Shown: positions 42,622-51,700 of the stretch, in pieces
Position numbering within the stretch: the first letter of the stretch is position 1
Layout of the letters: each line of letters opens with the position of its first letter
Assembly: GCF_026015625.1 (NCBI RefSeq)
Contig: NZ_JAPDVG010000001.1
Location: forward strand, 1 to 64,000
DNA: 64,000 nt
Source of the DNA: Segatella copri
Lineage (GTDB): Bacteria > Bacteroidota > Bacteroidia > Bacteroidales > Bacteroidaceae
Reading direction: 5' to 3'
Program-made: the position numbers and the translations under genes
Notes under the pieces: model-generated
Told to the model about the DNA's origin: nothing
Seen by the model: only the letters and a program-made list of their open reading frames with translations
The model's database searches: none

Positions 42622-43618
42622 GCAATTTAAATATTCCAGCGTGTTAGCCTCATATATGAATCATCTTCTTGACATTAAAATATCTGCAGGAATCAGTGCG
42701 TTGCGTACCAGATGGATATTGAAAGAGATTGACGACTTTGCCAATGCAGAGTGCCTAAAGGATCCTCATATCAAAGAGGTGTTCTTCAAAAAGTGGAGAG
42801 CTACACGTGTGGCGGACTGTGACAGAACTTTATATTCCAAATGTTCCGTATGGTGTCAATTGACAAGACTGATGTGCAGGTGTGGCTGTGTATGCTTCAT
42901 TCCACGAATGCCCAAGCAACCGAAGTCTGATTTTACTCCGTATATATTCACAAAGGAGCAGATTGGCGCAATCTTTTCTGCAGCGGACGAATATAGACTA
43001 TATGACATACGCATGGGTACAGCTCTCATAGCCATGCCAGCTCTTCTTCGTTTACTATATAGTACAGGAATGCGTATATCTGAGGCTCTTTCCATCCGCA
43101 ACAAACATGTTCATCTGGATGAAGGTTACATTCGCTTAGATAAAACCAAGAACGGAAGTGAAAGGATCGTACCTTTATGTGAGTCGATGAAGACGGTACT
43201 TACATCTTATATGGAGTATAGAAACAATATGCCCATCAAAGACATAGCTGCAGGAAATGGTTTTTTGTTTGTAAAATCGGACGGGACTAGCATCAAGGCT
43301 AATAGTGTATATCAGCATCTGCGCAAATTGCTGGACACATGCGGAATTCCCCATAAGGGGAATCATCATGGACCACGCGTTCACGACCTGCGACATACGA
43401 ATGCAGTACATGCTCTTGTACAGATGGGGCACAAAGGAATGGACTTGTATGCCAGTTTGCCAATTCTCTCAACATGCCTGGGACATCACTCGCTGAAAGC
43501 GACAGAGCAGTATGTTCGCCTCACATGCAACATGTATCCAGAATTGGAAGAGCAATGTTCTGAAATCAACGCTTTTGTCTATCCAAAGATATGTAAAGCC
43601 TATGACTACGACGACTGA
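42614..43618 (+). CDS. ritB: RIT tyrosine recombinase B
   Basis: A 334-aa tyrosine recombinase with Arg in LLYSTGMRISEALSI, Lys in LDKTKNGSERIVPL, HxxR in GPRVHDLRHTNAVHAL and Tyr in LGHHSLKATEQYVRLT. The start at 42614 (MAEQFKYSS) overlaps the ritA stop by 8 nt; an earlier in-frame ATG at 42554 would add 20 residues inside ritA. All active-site residues are present. Confidence 0.92.
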   Translation: MAEQFKYSSVLASYMNHLLDIKISAGISALRTRWILKEIDDFANAECLKDPHIKEVFFKKWRATRVADCDRTLYSKCSVWCQLTRLMCRCGCVCFIPRMPKQPKSDFTPYIFTKEQIGAIFSAADEYRLYDIRMGTALIAMPALLRLLYSTGMRISEALSIRNKHVHLDEGYIRLDKTKNGSERIVPLCESMKTVLTSYMEYRNNMPIKDIAAGNGFLFVKSDGTSIKANSVYQHLRKLLDTCGIPHKGNHHGPRVHDLRHTNAVHALVQMGHKGMDLYASLPILSTCLGHHSLKATEQYVRLTCNMYPELEEQCSEINAFVYPKICKAYDYDD

Positions 43619-44633
43619 CTTTGCCAAACATTTAAGCCGCTTTCTGGTAGAATACCTGCCTCATGAGCGTAATGTAAGCCCTAACACCATATCCTCCTAT
43701 AGAGATGCATTTGTACAATTTATTGACTTCATGAAAGATATTAAAGGAATCACAGTTGAAAAATTGCAATTGAAACATCTCACGAGAGTAAGTGTAACCG
43801 AGTATCTCGAATGGCTACTTAACAAGCGAAAATGCTCTGCAGCGACACGTAACTATCGGCTTGCTGCCATTCATTCTTTTTGTCATTACTTGCAATATAG
43901 CGTCATAGAAATGATAGAAGAATGGCAAAAGATCCTAACTATTAAAGCCATAAAAACATCAGGGACAACACTTAACTACCTGACAATAGAAGGTATCAAG
44001 TTGTTGCTGGCTCAGCCTGATACATCAACTTGGAGAGGCCGAAGAAATCTCGCTTTACTCTCACTAATGTATGATACGGGAGCAAGAGTCTCTGAAATAG
44101 CAGATCTTACTGTGGATAGTGTGCGCATAACCCATGAGCCATATACCATACGTCTGTTCGGAAAAGGACGCAAAGCACGAATAGTACCGCTTGTAAAGGA
44201 ACAGGTGTCAATTCTATGTGAATATATGGAAGAGAATCATCTTAACGATTGCAACAAAGCTGCGTCTCCACTTTTCTATAATGGCAGAAATGAAAAGCTA
44301 ACGCGTGAGGGTATCACATACATTCTTTGTACTTATGCAAACATGGCAAGGAAGGTGTCTCCAGAACTTATTCCGCAAAGGATTAGTTGTCACTCTATAC
44401 GTCATAGTCGAGCTATGCATCTTCTACAGGCTGGAGTCAACCTTATTTATATTAGAGATTTGCTAGGACATGTCTCTATTCAAACAACGGACATTTATGC
44501 TCGTGCAGACTCTAAAGCAAAACGTGAGGCGTTCGAAAAGGCGTATACAGATCTCACACCTAACCGAGAGGCTGATAAATCTTGGGAAAACAATAAAAAT
44601 CTCAGAGATTGGCTCAGAGGTCTGAAGAAATAG
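43602..44633 (+). CDS. ritC: RIT tyrosine recombinase C
   Basis: A 343-aa tyrosine recombinase. Arg in LMYDTGARVSEIADL, Lys in LFGKGRKARIVPL, HxxR in SCHSIRHSRAMHLL and Tyr in LGHVSIQTTDIYARAD. The start at 43602 overlaps the ritB stop by 17 nt and is preferred over 43512, which lies far inside ritB. Last gene of the trio, followed within about 80 nt by the right terminal repeat. Confidence 0.92.
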   Translation: MTTTTDFAKHLSRFLVEYLPHERNVSPNTISSYRDAFVQFIDFMKDIKGITVEKLQLKHLTRVSVTEYLEWLLNKRKCSAATRNYRLAAIHSFCHYLQYSVIEMIEEWQKILTIKAIKTSGTTLNYLTIEGIKLLLAQPDTSTWRGRRNLALLSLMYDTGARVSEIADLTVDSVRITHEPYTIRLFGKGRKARIVPLVKEQVSILCEYMEENHLNDCNKAASPLFYNGRNEKLTREGITYILCTYANMARKVSPELIPQRISCHSIRHSRAMHLLQAGVNLIYIRDLLGHVSIQTTDIYARADSKAKREAFEKAYTDLTPNREADKSWENNKNLRDWLRGLKK

Positions 44634-44710
44634 TTATCATTATGAGAAGTCGAACGGAGAAGCATTCTCCTAAAGTTCTGATCTTCAATAATACTTTTCC
44701 ATTCACTTCT

Positions 44711-44738
44711 CATAATGTTATTCTTGTCATAAAAGTAA
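44711..44738. repeat. Right terminal inverted repeat of the RIT element
   Basis: Complement of 41225-41252 with one mismatch. The 10-mer CTTCTCATAA borders it (44706-44715) and recurs at 41215-41224, 41326-41335 and, inverted, at 44640-44649. Confidence 0.88.
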
Positions 44739-45634
44739 AGTTCCACGTTCCATCTTTCCCTATATAATTCAGATATGGTAAGCGCTTCATATTCCATGTT
44801 GTTTGTGAGAAACCTATACACCTTACTTGTTGCATAGTCCTCATAGGTTACCATTCTAAGTTCTTCAGGATACCATTTGGCAGTATGTAGTCCTGTTAAT
44901 TTGATACGTTCATCAGAAATGATACCAGTACTCTTGTCAACTTCGGCTTCTGATACAACTTCAAAAAGCATGTTATCTTTTGCCCTAGTAACAAAGAATG
45001 CATTCTTCTTAGTTATCAACTTGAAGAGTCTGTTGAAATCTACATATCCTCTGTCCATCAAATAGATAGCAGAAGGTTCTATGTAGAGATCATCAAGAGC
45101 TTTTACATCATTAACCGATGCAGAAGTCAAATAAACTGAGACTGGAAGATTTCCTCGCAAATCGACTAATGTGTGCATTTTGATGCCACCTTTGTTTTTG
45201 CGATACTTTGCCCAAGGACATAATTTGAGACACAGACTTATAGTACTGCTATCAAAAGCATATACCATGTTGTCTAGGTCTAATCTGAACTTGTCTTTGA
45301 CATAAAGAGGACGTACTTTTTTCAAAAGAACGTCTGCAAAATCTTTATAGATATGCCAATCTCGCTTCTCGTTAGCTTTTGCTAGAGTATTACGTGGTAC
45401 AGCATAACTAATACCACAATGGTAAAGTTTGCTGGAGAGTGCCGTAAGGCAGTTTTCTATATCTCGAAGACTATCACGACCTGTTAATTGAGCATAGCTC
45501 ATTACTAGGAATTGGTCTTTGCAAGAGAAGTTTCTTGCTCTGTAGTTTCCCTTATAACGGTCTACACAAGTTTTGAAATCACGTTCTGGTATAAGTGACA
45601 TAATCTGAGAGAATATAGTTTTGCCTTTGTTCAT
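44732..45634 (-). pseudogene. N-terminal part of the split IS4 transposase
   Basis: From MNKGKTIFSQIMSLIPERDF to ERWNVELYF, with catalytic Asp in VYAFDSSTISLCLKL and DRGYVDF and the Glu just before the break. The reading frame then runs about 80 codons into the RIT element (to 44495), giving a chimeric tail with no IS4 similarity. A -7 box TATCTTTG lies at 45660-45667 (minus). Confidence 0.9.
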
Positions 45635-45825
45635 CGCACACGTATTTTAAATATGCGTGCAAAGATACAAAATCAAATCGAATACACTATAAAAAGTCCG
45701 TAAACTTTTGAGTATTAATAACTTATTTAATAACCGTCTCGTTTTAACGGGACACTAGTGATATAATATATAACAATTTAAAACAACTTTGAACTATAAG
45801 GGCTATATACCCCCTAGGAAAAAAC

Positions 45826-45865
45826 TGAGGAACTGAGGAACTGAGGAACTGAGGAACTGAGCAAG
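45826..45865. repeat. 9-bp minisatellite (ACTGAGGAA)n, right arm
   Basis: Four tandem copies of ACTGAGGAA. It is the inverted counterpart of 40812-40846. Confidence 0.85.
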
Positions 45866-45939
45866 CTTAGAATCTTACTCTTGATACTGTTGAATAGGTG
45901 CTTATGTTAAAAGTTAAGTATCAGATTATCAGATAATAA

Positions 45940-45976
45940 AAACACTTGACCCCCTGAAATAAGGGGTCAAGTGTTT
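45940..45976. terminator. Perfect hairpin, possible terminator of the GH94 gene
   Basis: AAACACTTGACCCC / GGGGTCAAGTGTTT, 14-bp stem, about 100 bp beyond the GH94 stop (minus strand). Confidence 0.65.
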
Positions 45977-45982
45977 ATTGTG

Positions 45983-46017
45983 ATACCCATACGTCGTGAA
46001 ACACGACGTATGGGTAT
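45983..46017. repeat. Perfect 15-bp stem hairpin (ACGTCGT palindrome)
   Basis: ATACCCATACGTCGT / ACGACGTATGGGTAT with loop GAAAC. The core CGTCGTnAAACACGAC is shared with the hairpin at 56341-56379, so it may be a dispersed palindromic element. Confidence 0.75.
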
Positions 46018-46075
46018 GAAAAGGAGTTTCGTTACATTGAACTTTCAAATCGTAACTTGATGAGATCTGGCTGAT

Positions 46076-48571
46076 TTACATCTCAACCACTACTTCATGC
46101 TTGCCTTCAGAGCAAGGAATGATGGTGCCTGAGATAGGAGTGCCATCCACTGTAATCTGCTTCACGCCCTTCTGGTTTCCGTTAGGATTCTTTACTGTGA
46201 TATGGTATTCGCCACCACGGAACTTGCGGGTTACCTCATACTCCTTAGCGGTGCTTGGGAGACAAGGATCGATGAGCAAACCTTCATAATCTGGCTTGAT
46301 GCCGAGGATGAATTCTGATACTGTATACCACATCCATGCCGCTGTACCGGTAAGCCAGGAGTTCTTTCCTTCGCCCGGTTTGGCTGCATCCTTACCGGCT
46401 ACCATCTGGCAGTTTACGTAAGGTTCTACCTTGTGAAGTGTCTGATATTTTTCCTCTACATAGCTAGGCAGAATCTTGGTATAATGGCTCCAGGCATCGT
46501 TGCCTCTGCCGGCTACAGTCTCTCCGATGATGACCCAAGGATTGTTGTGGCAGAAGATACCGGCGTTCTCCTTGTAGCCTTCAGGATAAGAAGAAATCTC
46601 ACCCATTTCTACATGATAGGTAGTGTAGGCTGGGTTGTTCAGCACCAGTCCGTGTTCGCATTCCAGTCGTTTCTTGCTGCTATCCAGTGCTTTATCGCAG
46701 AGTCCTTCTTCCAGACCGATACCAGCCATCGTACACCAGCCCTGGCTTTCGATGAAGATTTTGCCTTCCTCGTTCTCATCACTACCAATCTTGTTGCCGA
46801 AGAAATCGTAAGCGCGGAGGAACCATTCACCGTCCCATCCATGCTGCTTCACAGCCTCGTTCATCTCATCTACAGCCTGCTGCATGCGCTCGGCTTCTGT
46901 CAAATAATCTTCCTCTGCAAGACCGGCTATTTCGCCCTCCTTGCTTTCCATAGCTTCCTTGGCAAGCTGCTTGCACAGAGCCACATAATCCTTGCCGGTA
47001 ACGACGAACAGACCGGCTATCATCAGACTCTCTGCCTTGCTTCCTTCGCCCTTGTTTTCGGTGGTCTGGAAACTCTCGTTAGGGTCCCAGGAGAAGCAGT
47101 TCAGGTTCAGACAGTCGTTCCAGTCGGCTCTTCCGATGAGTGGCAACTTATGTGGACCCAGGTTGTTGATAACATGGTTCATCGAAATCTTGAGGTGCTC
47201 GAAGAGGCTTACTTCTGTGCCTGGCTGGTTGTCGAAAGGCACCTGCTCAGCGAGGATAGAGAAGTCGCCCGTCTCCTTGATATAGGCTACGGTACCGAAG
47301 ATGAGCCAGCATGGGTCGTCGTTGAAACCGCCACCGATATCGTTGTTGCCGCGTTTGGTGAGCGGCTGATACTGGTGGTAGCAGCCACCGTCAGGGAACT
47401 GGGTGCTGGCGATGTCGATGATGCGCTGGCGGGCACGGGTAGGTATCTGATGAACGAAACCTACGAGGTCCTGGTTGGAATCGCGGAAGCCCATGCCTCG
47501 ACCGATGCCGCTCTCGAAGAAACTTGCCGAACGCGACATACAGAAGGTGATCATGCACTGATACTGGTTCCAGATGTTCACCATACGGTCTAACTTATCG
47601 TTGCCGCTCTTCACGGTGAAGATGTTCAGCAGGTTATCCCAGTATTGGTTGAGTTCTGCGAAGGCAGCATCCACCTTTTCGGTGGTATCAAACTTGGCGA
47701 TAAGCTGATGAGCTTTCTCCTTGTTGATTACCTTCTTGGCGCTGAACTTCTTGTCCTGCTCGTTCTCCACATATCCCAAAAGGAAGATGAGGTCGCGGCT
47801 CTCGCCTGGCTGCAGGGTAACCTCGATATAATGAGATGCGATAGGGCTCCAGCCGTGGGCAAAGCTGTTGCGTGGCTTGCCTTCCATCACAGCCTCAGGC
47901 TCGGAAAACTCGTTGTAGAGTCCGATGAAGCTCTCGCGGTCGGTATCGTAGCCCTGAATCTCGGTGTTCACTGTGTAGAAAGCATAGTGGTTGCGGCGCT
48001 CACGATATTCGGTCTTGTGATAGAGGGTAGAGCCTTCTACCTCCACCTCGCCCGTTGAGAAGTTGCGCTGGAAGTTCTCCATGTCGGTAGCAGCATTCCA
48101 GAGGCACCATTCAGCAAAGGAGAACACCTTGAGGGTCTTCACCTCCTTAGTCTGGTTCTTCAGCGTCATCTTCTGCACCTCAGCCCATGTATGGAGCGGA
48201 ACGAAGAAGAGCACACTAGCCTCTACGCCGTTCTTGCTGCCCGTGATGCGGGTATAGTTCATGCCGTGGCGGCACTCGTAGCTGTCGAGCGGTGTCTTGC
48301 AAGGTTTCCATCCCGGGTTCCATACGGTATCGCCATCTTTGATATAGAAATAGCGACCGCCGTTATCCATCGGCACACCATTGTAGCGATAACGAGTGAT
48401 GCGACGGAACTTGGCATCCTTGTAGAAGGAATAACCACCTGCAGTGTTTGAGATGAGCGAGAAGAAATCCTCGTTACCCAAATAATTGATCCAAGGCCAT
48501 GGAGTCTTTGGATCAGTAATCACGTATTCGCGATTGGCGTCATCAAAATGACCATACTTTTTTTCTGCCAT
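46076..48571 (-). CDS. GH94 cellobiose (cello-oligosaccharide) phosphorylase
   Basis: An 831-aa cytosolic phosphorylase. The N-terminus ([59 protein letters not shown]) and the central [13 protein letters not shown] are typical of cellobiose phosphorylases. The Asp of WND (Asp486) is the expected general acid. No signal peptide. It splits cellobiose with phosphate to glucose 1-phosphate and glucose. It would complement the GH5/GH3 PUL at 18-32 kb, though it is not in that operon. The start at 48571 is chosen because the -7 box overlaps the upstream in-frame ATG. Confidence 0.92.
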   Translation of the reverse strand: MAEKKYGHFDDANREYVITDPKTPWPWINYLGNEDFFSLISNTAGGYSFYKDAKFRRITRYRYNGVPMDNGGRYFYIKDGDTVWNPGWKPCKTPLDSYECRHGMNYTRITGSKNGVEASVLFFVPLHTWAEVQKMTLKNQTKEVKTLKVFSFAEWCLWNAATDMENFQRNFSTGEVEVEGSTLYHKTEYRERRNHYAFYTVNTEIQGYDTDRESFIGLYNEFSEPEAVMEGKPRNSFAHGWSPIASHYIEVTLQPGESRDLIFLLGYVENEQDKKFSAKKVINKEKAHQLIAKFDTTEKVDAAFAELNQYWDNLLNIFTVKSGNDKLDRMVNIWNQYQCMITFCMSRSASFFESGIGRGMGFRDSNQDLVGFVHQIPTRARQRIIDIASTQFPDGGCYHQYQPLTKRGNNDIGGGFNDDPCWLIFGTVAYIKETGDFSILAEQVPFDNQPGTEVSLFEHLKISMNHVINNLGPHKLPLIGRADWNDCLNLNCFSWDPNESFQTTENKGEGSKAESLMIAGLFVVTGKDYVALCKQLAKEAMESKEGEIAGLAEEDYLTEAERMQQAVDEMNEAVKQHGWDGEWFLRAYDFFGNKIGSDENEEGKIFIESQGWCTMAGIGLEEGLCDKALDSSKKRLECEHGLVLNNPAYTTYHVEMGEISSYPEGYKENAGIFCHNNPWVIIGETVAGRGNDAWSHYTKILPSYVEEKYQTLHKVEPYVNCQMVAGKDAAKPGEGKNSWLTGTAAWMWYTVSEFILGIKPDYEGLLIDPCLPSTAKEYEVTRKFRGGEYHITVKNPNGNQKGVKQITVDGTPISGTIIPCSEGKHEVVVEM

Positions 48572-48616
48572 TGTTTTTTTAATGTTTATTTCTAGGTAAA
48601 ATATATTATTTTCGTG

Positions 48617-48624
48617 CAAAGATA
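48617..48624 (-). promoter_or_regulatory. -7 box for the GH94 gene
   Basis: TATCTTTG on the minus strand, 46 nt before the start codon. Confidence 0.7.
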
Positions 48625-48667
48625 GTAAAAAGTTTCAGTTTCGGGGTTAGAAAACAGTTTTTTTTTG

Positions 48668-48675
48668 TATTTTTG
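48668..48675 (+). promoter_or_regulatory. -7 box for the alpha-2-macroglobulin-like gene
   Basis: TATTTTTG; divergent from the GH94 promoter with about 45 bp between the two boxes. Confidence 0.65.
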
Positions 48676-48730
48676 CAATGAAAAGTTTGATGATTATCAT
48701 CATTCCATTAACATTTTATACTGTTGGCTT

Positions 48731-51700
48731 ATGAAAAGAAACATTTTATCACTTCTGGTAGCCCTCTTTGCAACCTTGCAGGTAGCGGCTCAGACATACG
48801 ACAACTTGTGGAAGCAAGCTGAAATCAATGCTCAGAAGGACCAGCCTAAGAGCGAAATCGCGGTGATGAAGAAAATCATCGCCAAGGCTTCGGCTGCCAA
48901 AGATTACGGGCAGCTGCTGGCGGCTGAGATGCGGCAGGCGATACTCTGGAGAGAGATTTCGCCCGACTCGCTGACGCCCCATGTGAAGCGGATGGAAGCC
49001 GAGGTGCTGAAGGTGAAGGGCCCGGCGTTGAAGGCCGTGAGATATGCTGTGCTGGGCAATGTGTATCGTGATATGAACGAAAAGAAAAGCCAGGAATTCT
49101 TCAAGAAAGCCCTGGAACAGCCTGAACTCCTTGCTCGACATACATCTACAGAGTATGTTCCATTGACGCTGAAAGGCGTGGATGGCAGTTCCTTTAACAA
49201 CGATCTGCTGCATCTCATCGGATTCGAGGCAGACAGCAAGGAGGCGTACCATCTGCTGTACACCTATTATAATAAGGTGGGAAATAGGGGTGCGGCTTGT
49301 CTCTGTGCCTATAAGCTCATCGAGAAATACCGCCAGGACGACGTGAGAGAGGTGAAGAAATCGAAGTATCTGCAGACCATCGACTCGCTCATCCAGGTTT
49401 ATCAGGATATTCCGGAGGCAGGCGAACTTGCCGTGGAGCATTTTCGCTTCATGGAAGGGGCTACCGATGCCAAACCGCAGGATAAGCTCAACTATATCAA
49501 CTATGCGCTGAGCCGTTGGGGGGGATGGTCGAGAATGAACGAATTGAGAAATGCGCAGAAGCGACTCACCGAACCGATGTTCCGGGTGAAGGATATGCCA
49601 TTGGTGCTTCGTCCTTCAGAAAGGAAGTGGGTGCATCTGAACGTGCGCAATCTCCAGAACCTGAAGGTTAGCATTTCCCGCCTCAACATCACGGCAGATA
49701 ATGAGTATGATGTTCAGAATGAGGCTACCTATAAGATGCTTCTGAAAAAGACTACGAAGCTGCATCAGAAGGATTTCAGCAGGAACTACTATGGTCGTCC
49801 GAATTACGAAGAGGTGAAGGATTCCATCGAAATCGGTGGCAATCTGCCGCTGGGTGCCTATCTGATGGAGGTTACTTCGGATAATACCGGCATCGCTCCG
49901 CAGCGACAGCTCTTCTATGTCAGCAATCTGGCGGTGATGATCCAGCAGTTGCCGGATGATAAACATCGCTATGTGGTGGTGAATGCTACAGACGGACAGC
50001 CTATTGCTGGGGCGAAGATAGAACTCTATGAAAAGGATTATGATTTCAAGACGAAGAAGGACAAACGAACGGTACATGCCCGCTTGACAACCGATGAGAA
50101 CGGAGAGGCTTACTTCAAGAATGTGGATGGAGAGGTATTGGTTTCTACCAACAATGACAAGTTTACGCCAGCCAAGTACATCTATCTCAGCCGTACCCGC
50201 TATTATGAGAAGAAGGATAACGAGACTAAATATCAGGTTTATACCGATCGTGCCATCTATCGCCCGGGGCAGAAGGTACATGCCTCAGCCATTTCCTATA
50301 CTGTCAAGAAGGGGTTGGATGCCAGCGTGCCAGGAAAGAGTATGGAACTGAAGTTTGTCCTGAGTGATGCCAACTGGAAGCAGGTGGCAGAACAGAAGGT
50401 TACGACCGATGAATATGGTACGGCTTCGGTAGATTTCGAACTCCCGAAGGAGGGAAAGACAGGACAGTATTCCATCTCCGTGAATGGTACAGCAAGCGAA
50501 TATTTCAGAGTTGAGGAATACAAGCGTCCAACCTTCGAGATTACCTTCCCGAAGGTGAACGAGAAATATACCTGGGGCGACACCGTGGTGGTGAAAGCTT
50601 CAGCCAAGACCTATGCCGGAGTGCCGGTGCAGGGTGCCAAGGTGGAGTATCAGGTGACCCGCAGAAATCAGCTCTGGTGGTGGGGTGCAGGCTCTGCCGG
50701 ACAGTTGGTGAAGACTGACAGTTGCGTGACTCGTGAGGACGGAACCTTCGACGTAGAGATTCCGCTGGAGGCTTCCTTGTCAGAAAAAGACGAGGCTGAT
50801 ATGAGCGATTTCATGCGCATCGCCCGTTTCTTCAACTTCGAGGTCTCAGCCATCGTTACCGACATTAGCGGTGAGAGCCACGAGGGTGTAATGAGTCTGC
50901 CTCTGGGCACCAAACCAACCATCCTCACGGTGAATCTTCCTAAGCGTATCGAGGCAGACAGTCTGAAGACGGTGACCTTTGCTTACCGCAATGCCAGTGG
51001 AATGCCGATTTCGAGCAGGTTGAAATATCGCATTGATGAAGGCGAATGGAAGGATGCCGAGGCGAATGCACCGGTTTCTATCAAGGAATATGCTTCTTCC
51101 TCTGCCTCTTCTTCCCTCGTTTGGAAATCTGGCGTACATCAGCTGGAGGCAATCTGCGGACAGGATACCCTGCAGCAGAAGTTCACCCTTTTCAGCATGA
51201 AGGATACCCATCCGGTGGAGCCAACTACCGAATGGTATTATCAGACGGCGAAGACCTTCCCTCGTGATGGCAAGCCGGTCTATATCCAGGTGGGCTCTTC
51301 GGAGAACGGAGCGCACATCGTATATTCCATCATCGCCGGCAACAAACTGCTGGAGAAGGGTGCCTGGGAGTTGGGCGACAGTATCGTGACCCTGCCTTTC
51401 ACCTACAAGGAGGAATATGCGTCGGGCATCGTACTGAACTATAGTTTCGTGAAGCAAGGCAAGTGCTATACCCGAATGATGAGCATCGCCCGTCCTTTGC
51501 CTGAGAAGAAACTGAATATCGCCTGGAAGACCTTCCGCAACCGTCTGACCCCTGGACAGAAGGAGGAGTGGACGCTGAAGATTACCACCCCTGACGGCAA
51601 GCCAGCCAAGGCGCAGCTGATGAGCGTACTCTATGACAAGTCGCTCGACCAGATAGCCCCGCATTCCTGGAATTTCTCCCTGGGCTTCTATCAGAGTTTG

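Larger units (their letters stand above)
41205..44738 (+). mobile_element. RIT (recombinase-in-trio) element
   Basis: About 3.5 kb holding three overlapping tyrosine recombinase genes in one direction, bounded by inverted repeats (41225-41252 and 44711-44738) and by a direct 7-bp core AAAGTAA at 41198-41204 and 44732-44738. No other gene. This matches the described RIT class. It sits inside the transposase gene of IS4 copy B. Confidence 0.92.
40908..45760 (-). mobile_element. IS4-family insertion sequence (copy B) interrupted by a RIT element
   Basis: Terminal repeats CACTGCTGTCCCGTT (left) and CACTAGTGTCCCGTT (right, read inward) with a perfect 9-bp target duplication ATATAATAT (40899-40907 and 45761-45769). 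Without the inserted RIT element the IS would be about 1.32 kb, like copy A, but its transposase sequence is clearly different. Confidence 0.9.

Noticed and set aside
44495..44731. Chimeric tail of the IS4 transposase reading into the RIT element
   Set aside because: The frame is open only by chance; no IS4 similarity after VELYF, and the true C-terminus is at 40922-41204.
46433..47593. 386-codon open frame antisense to GH94
   Set aside because: Long, but an artefact of codon usage on the opposite strand; GH94 is intact and well supported.
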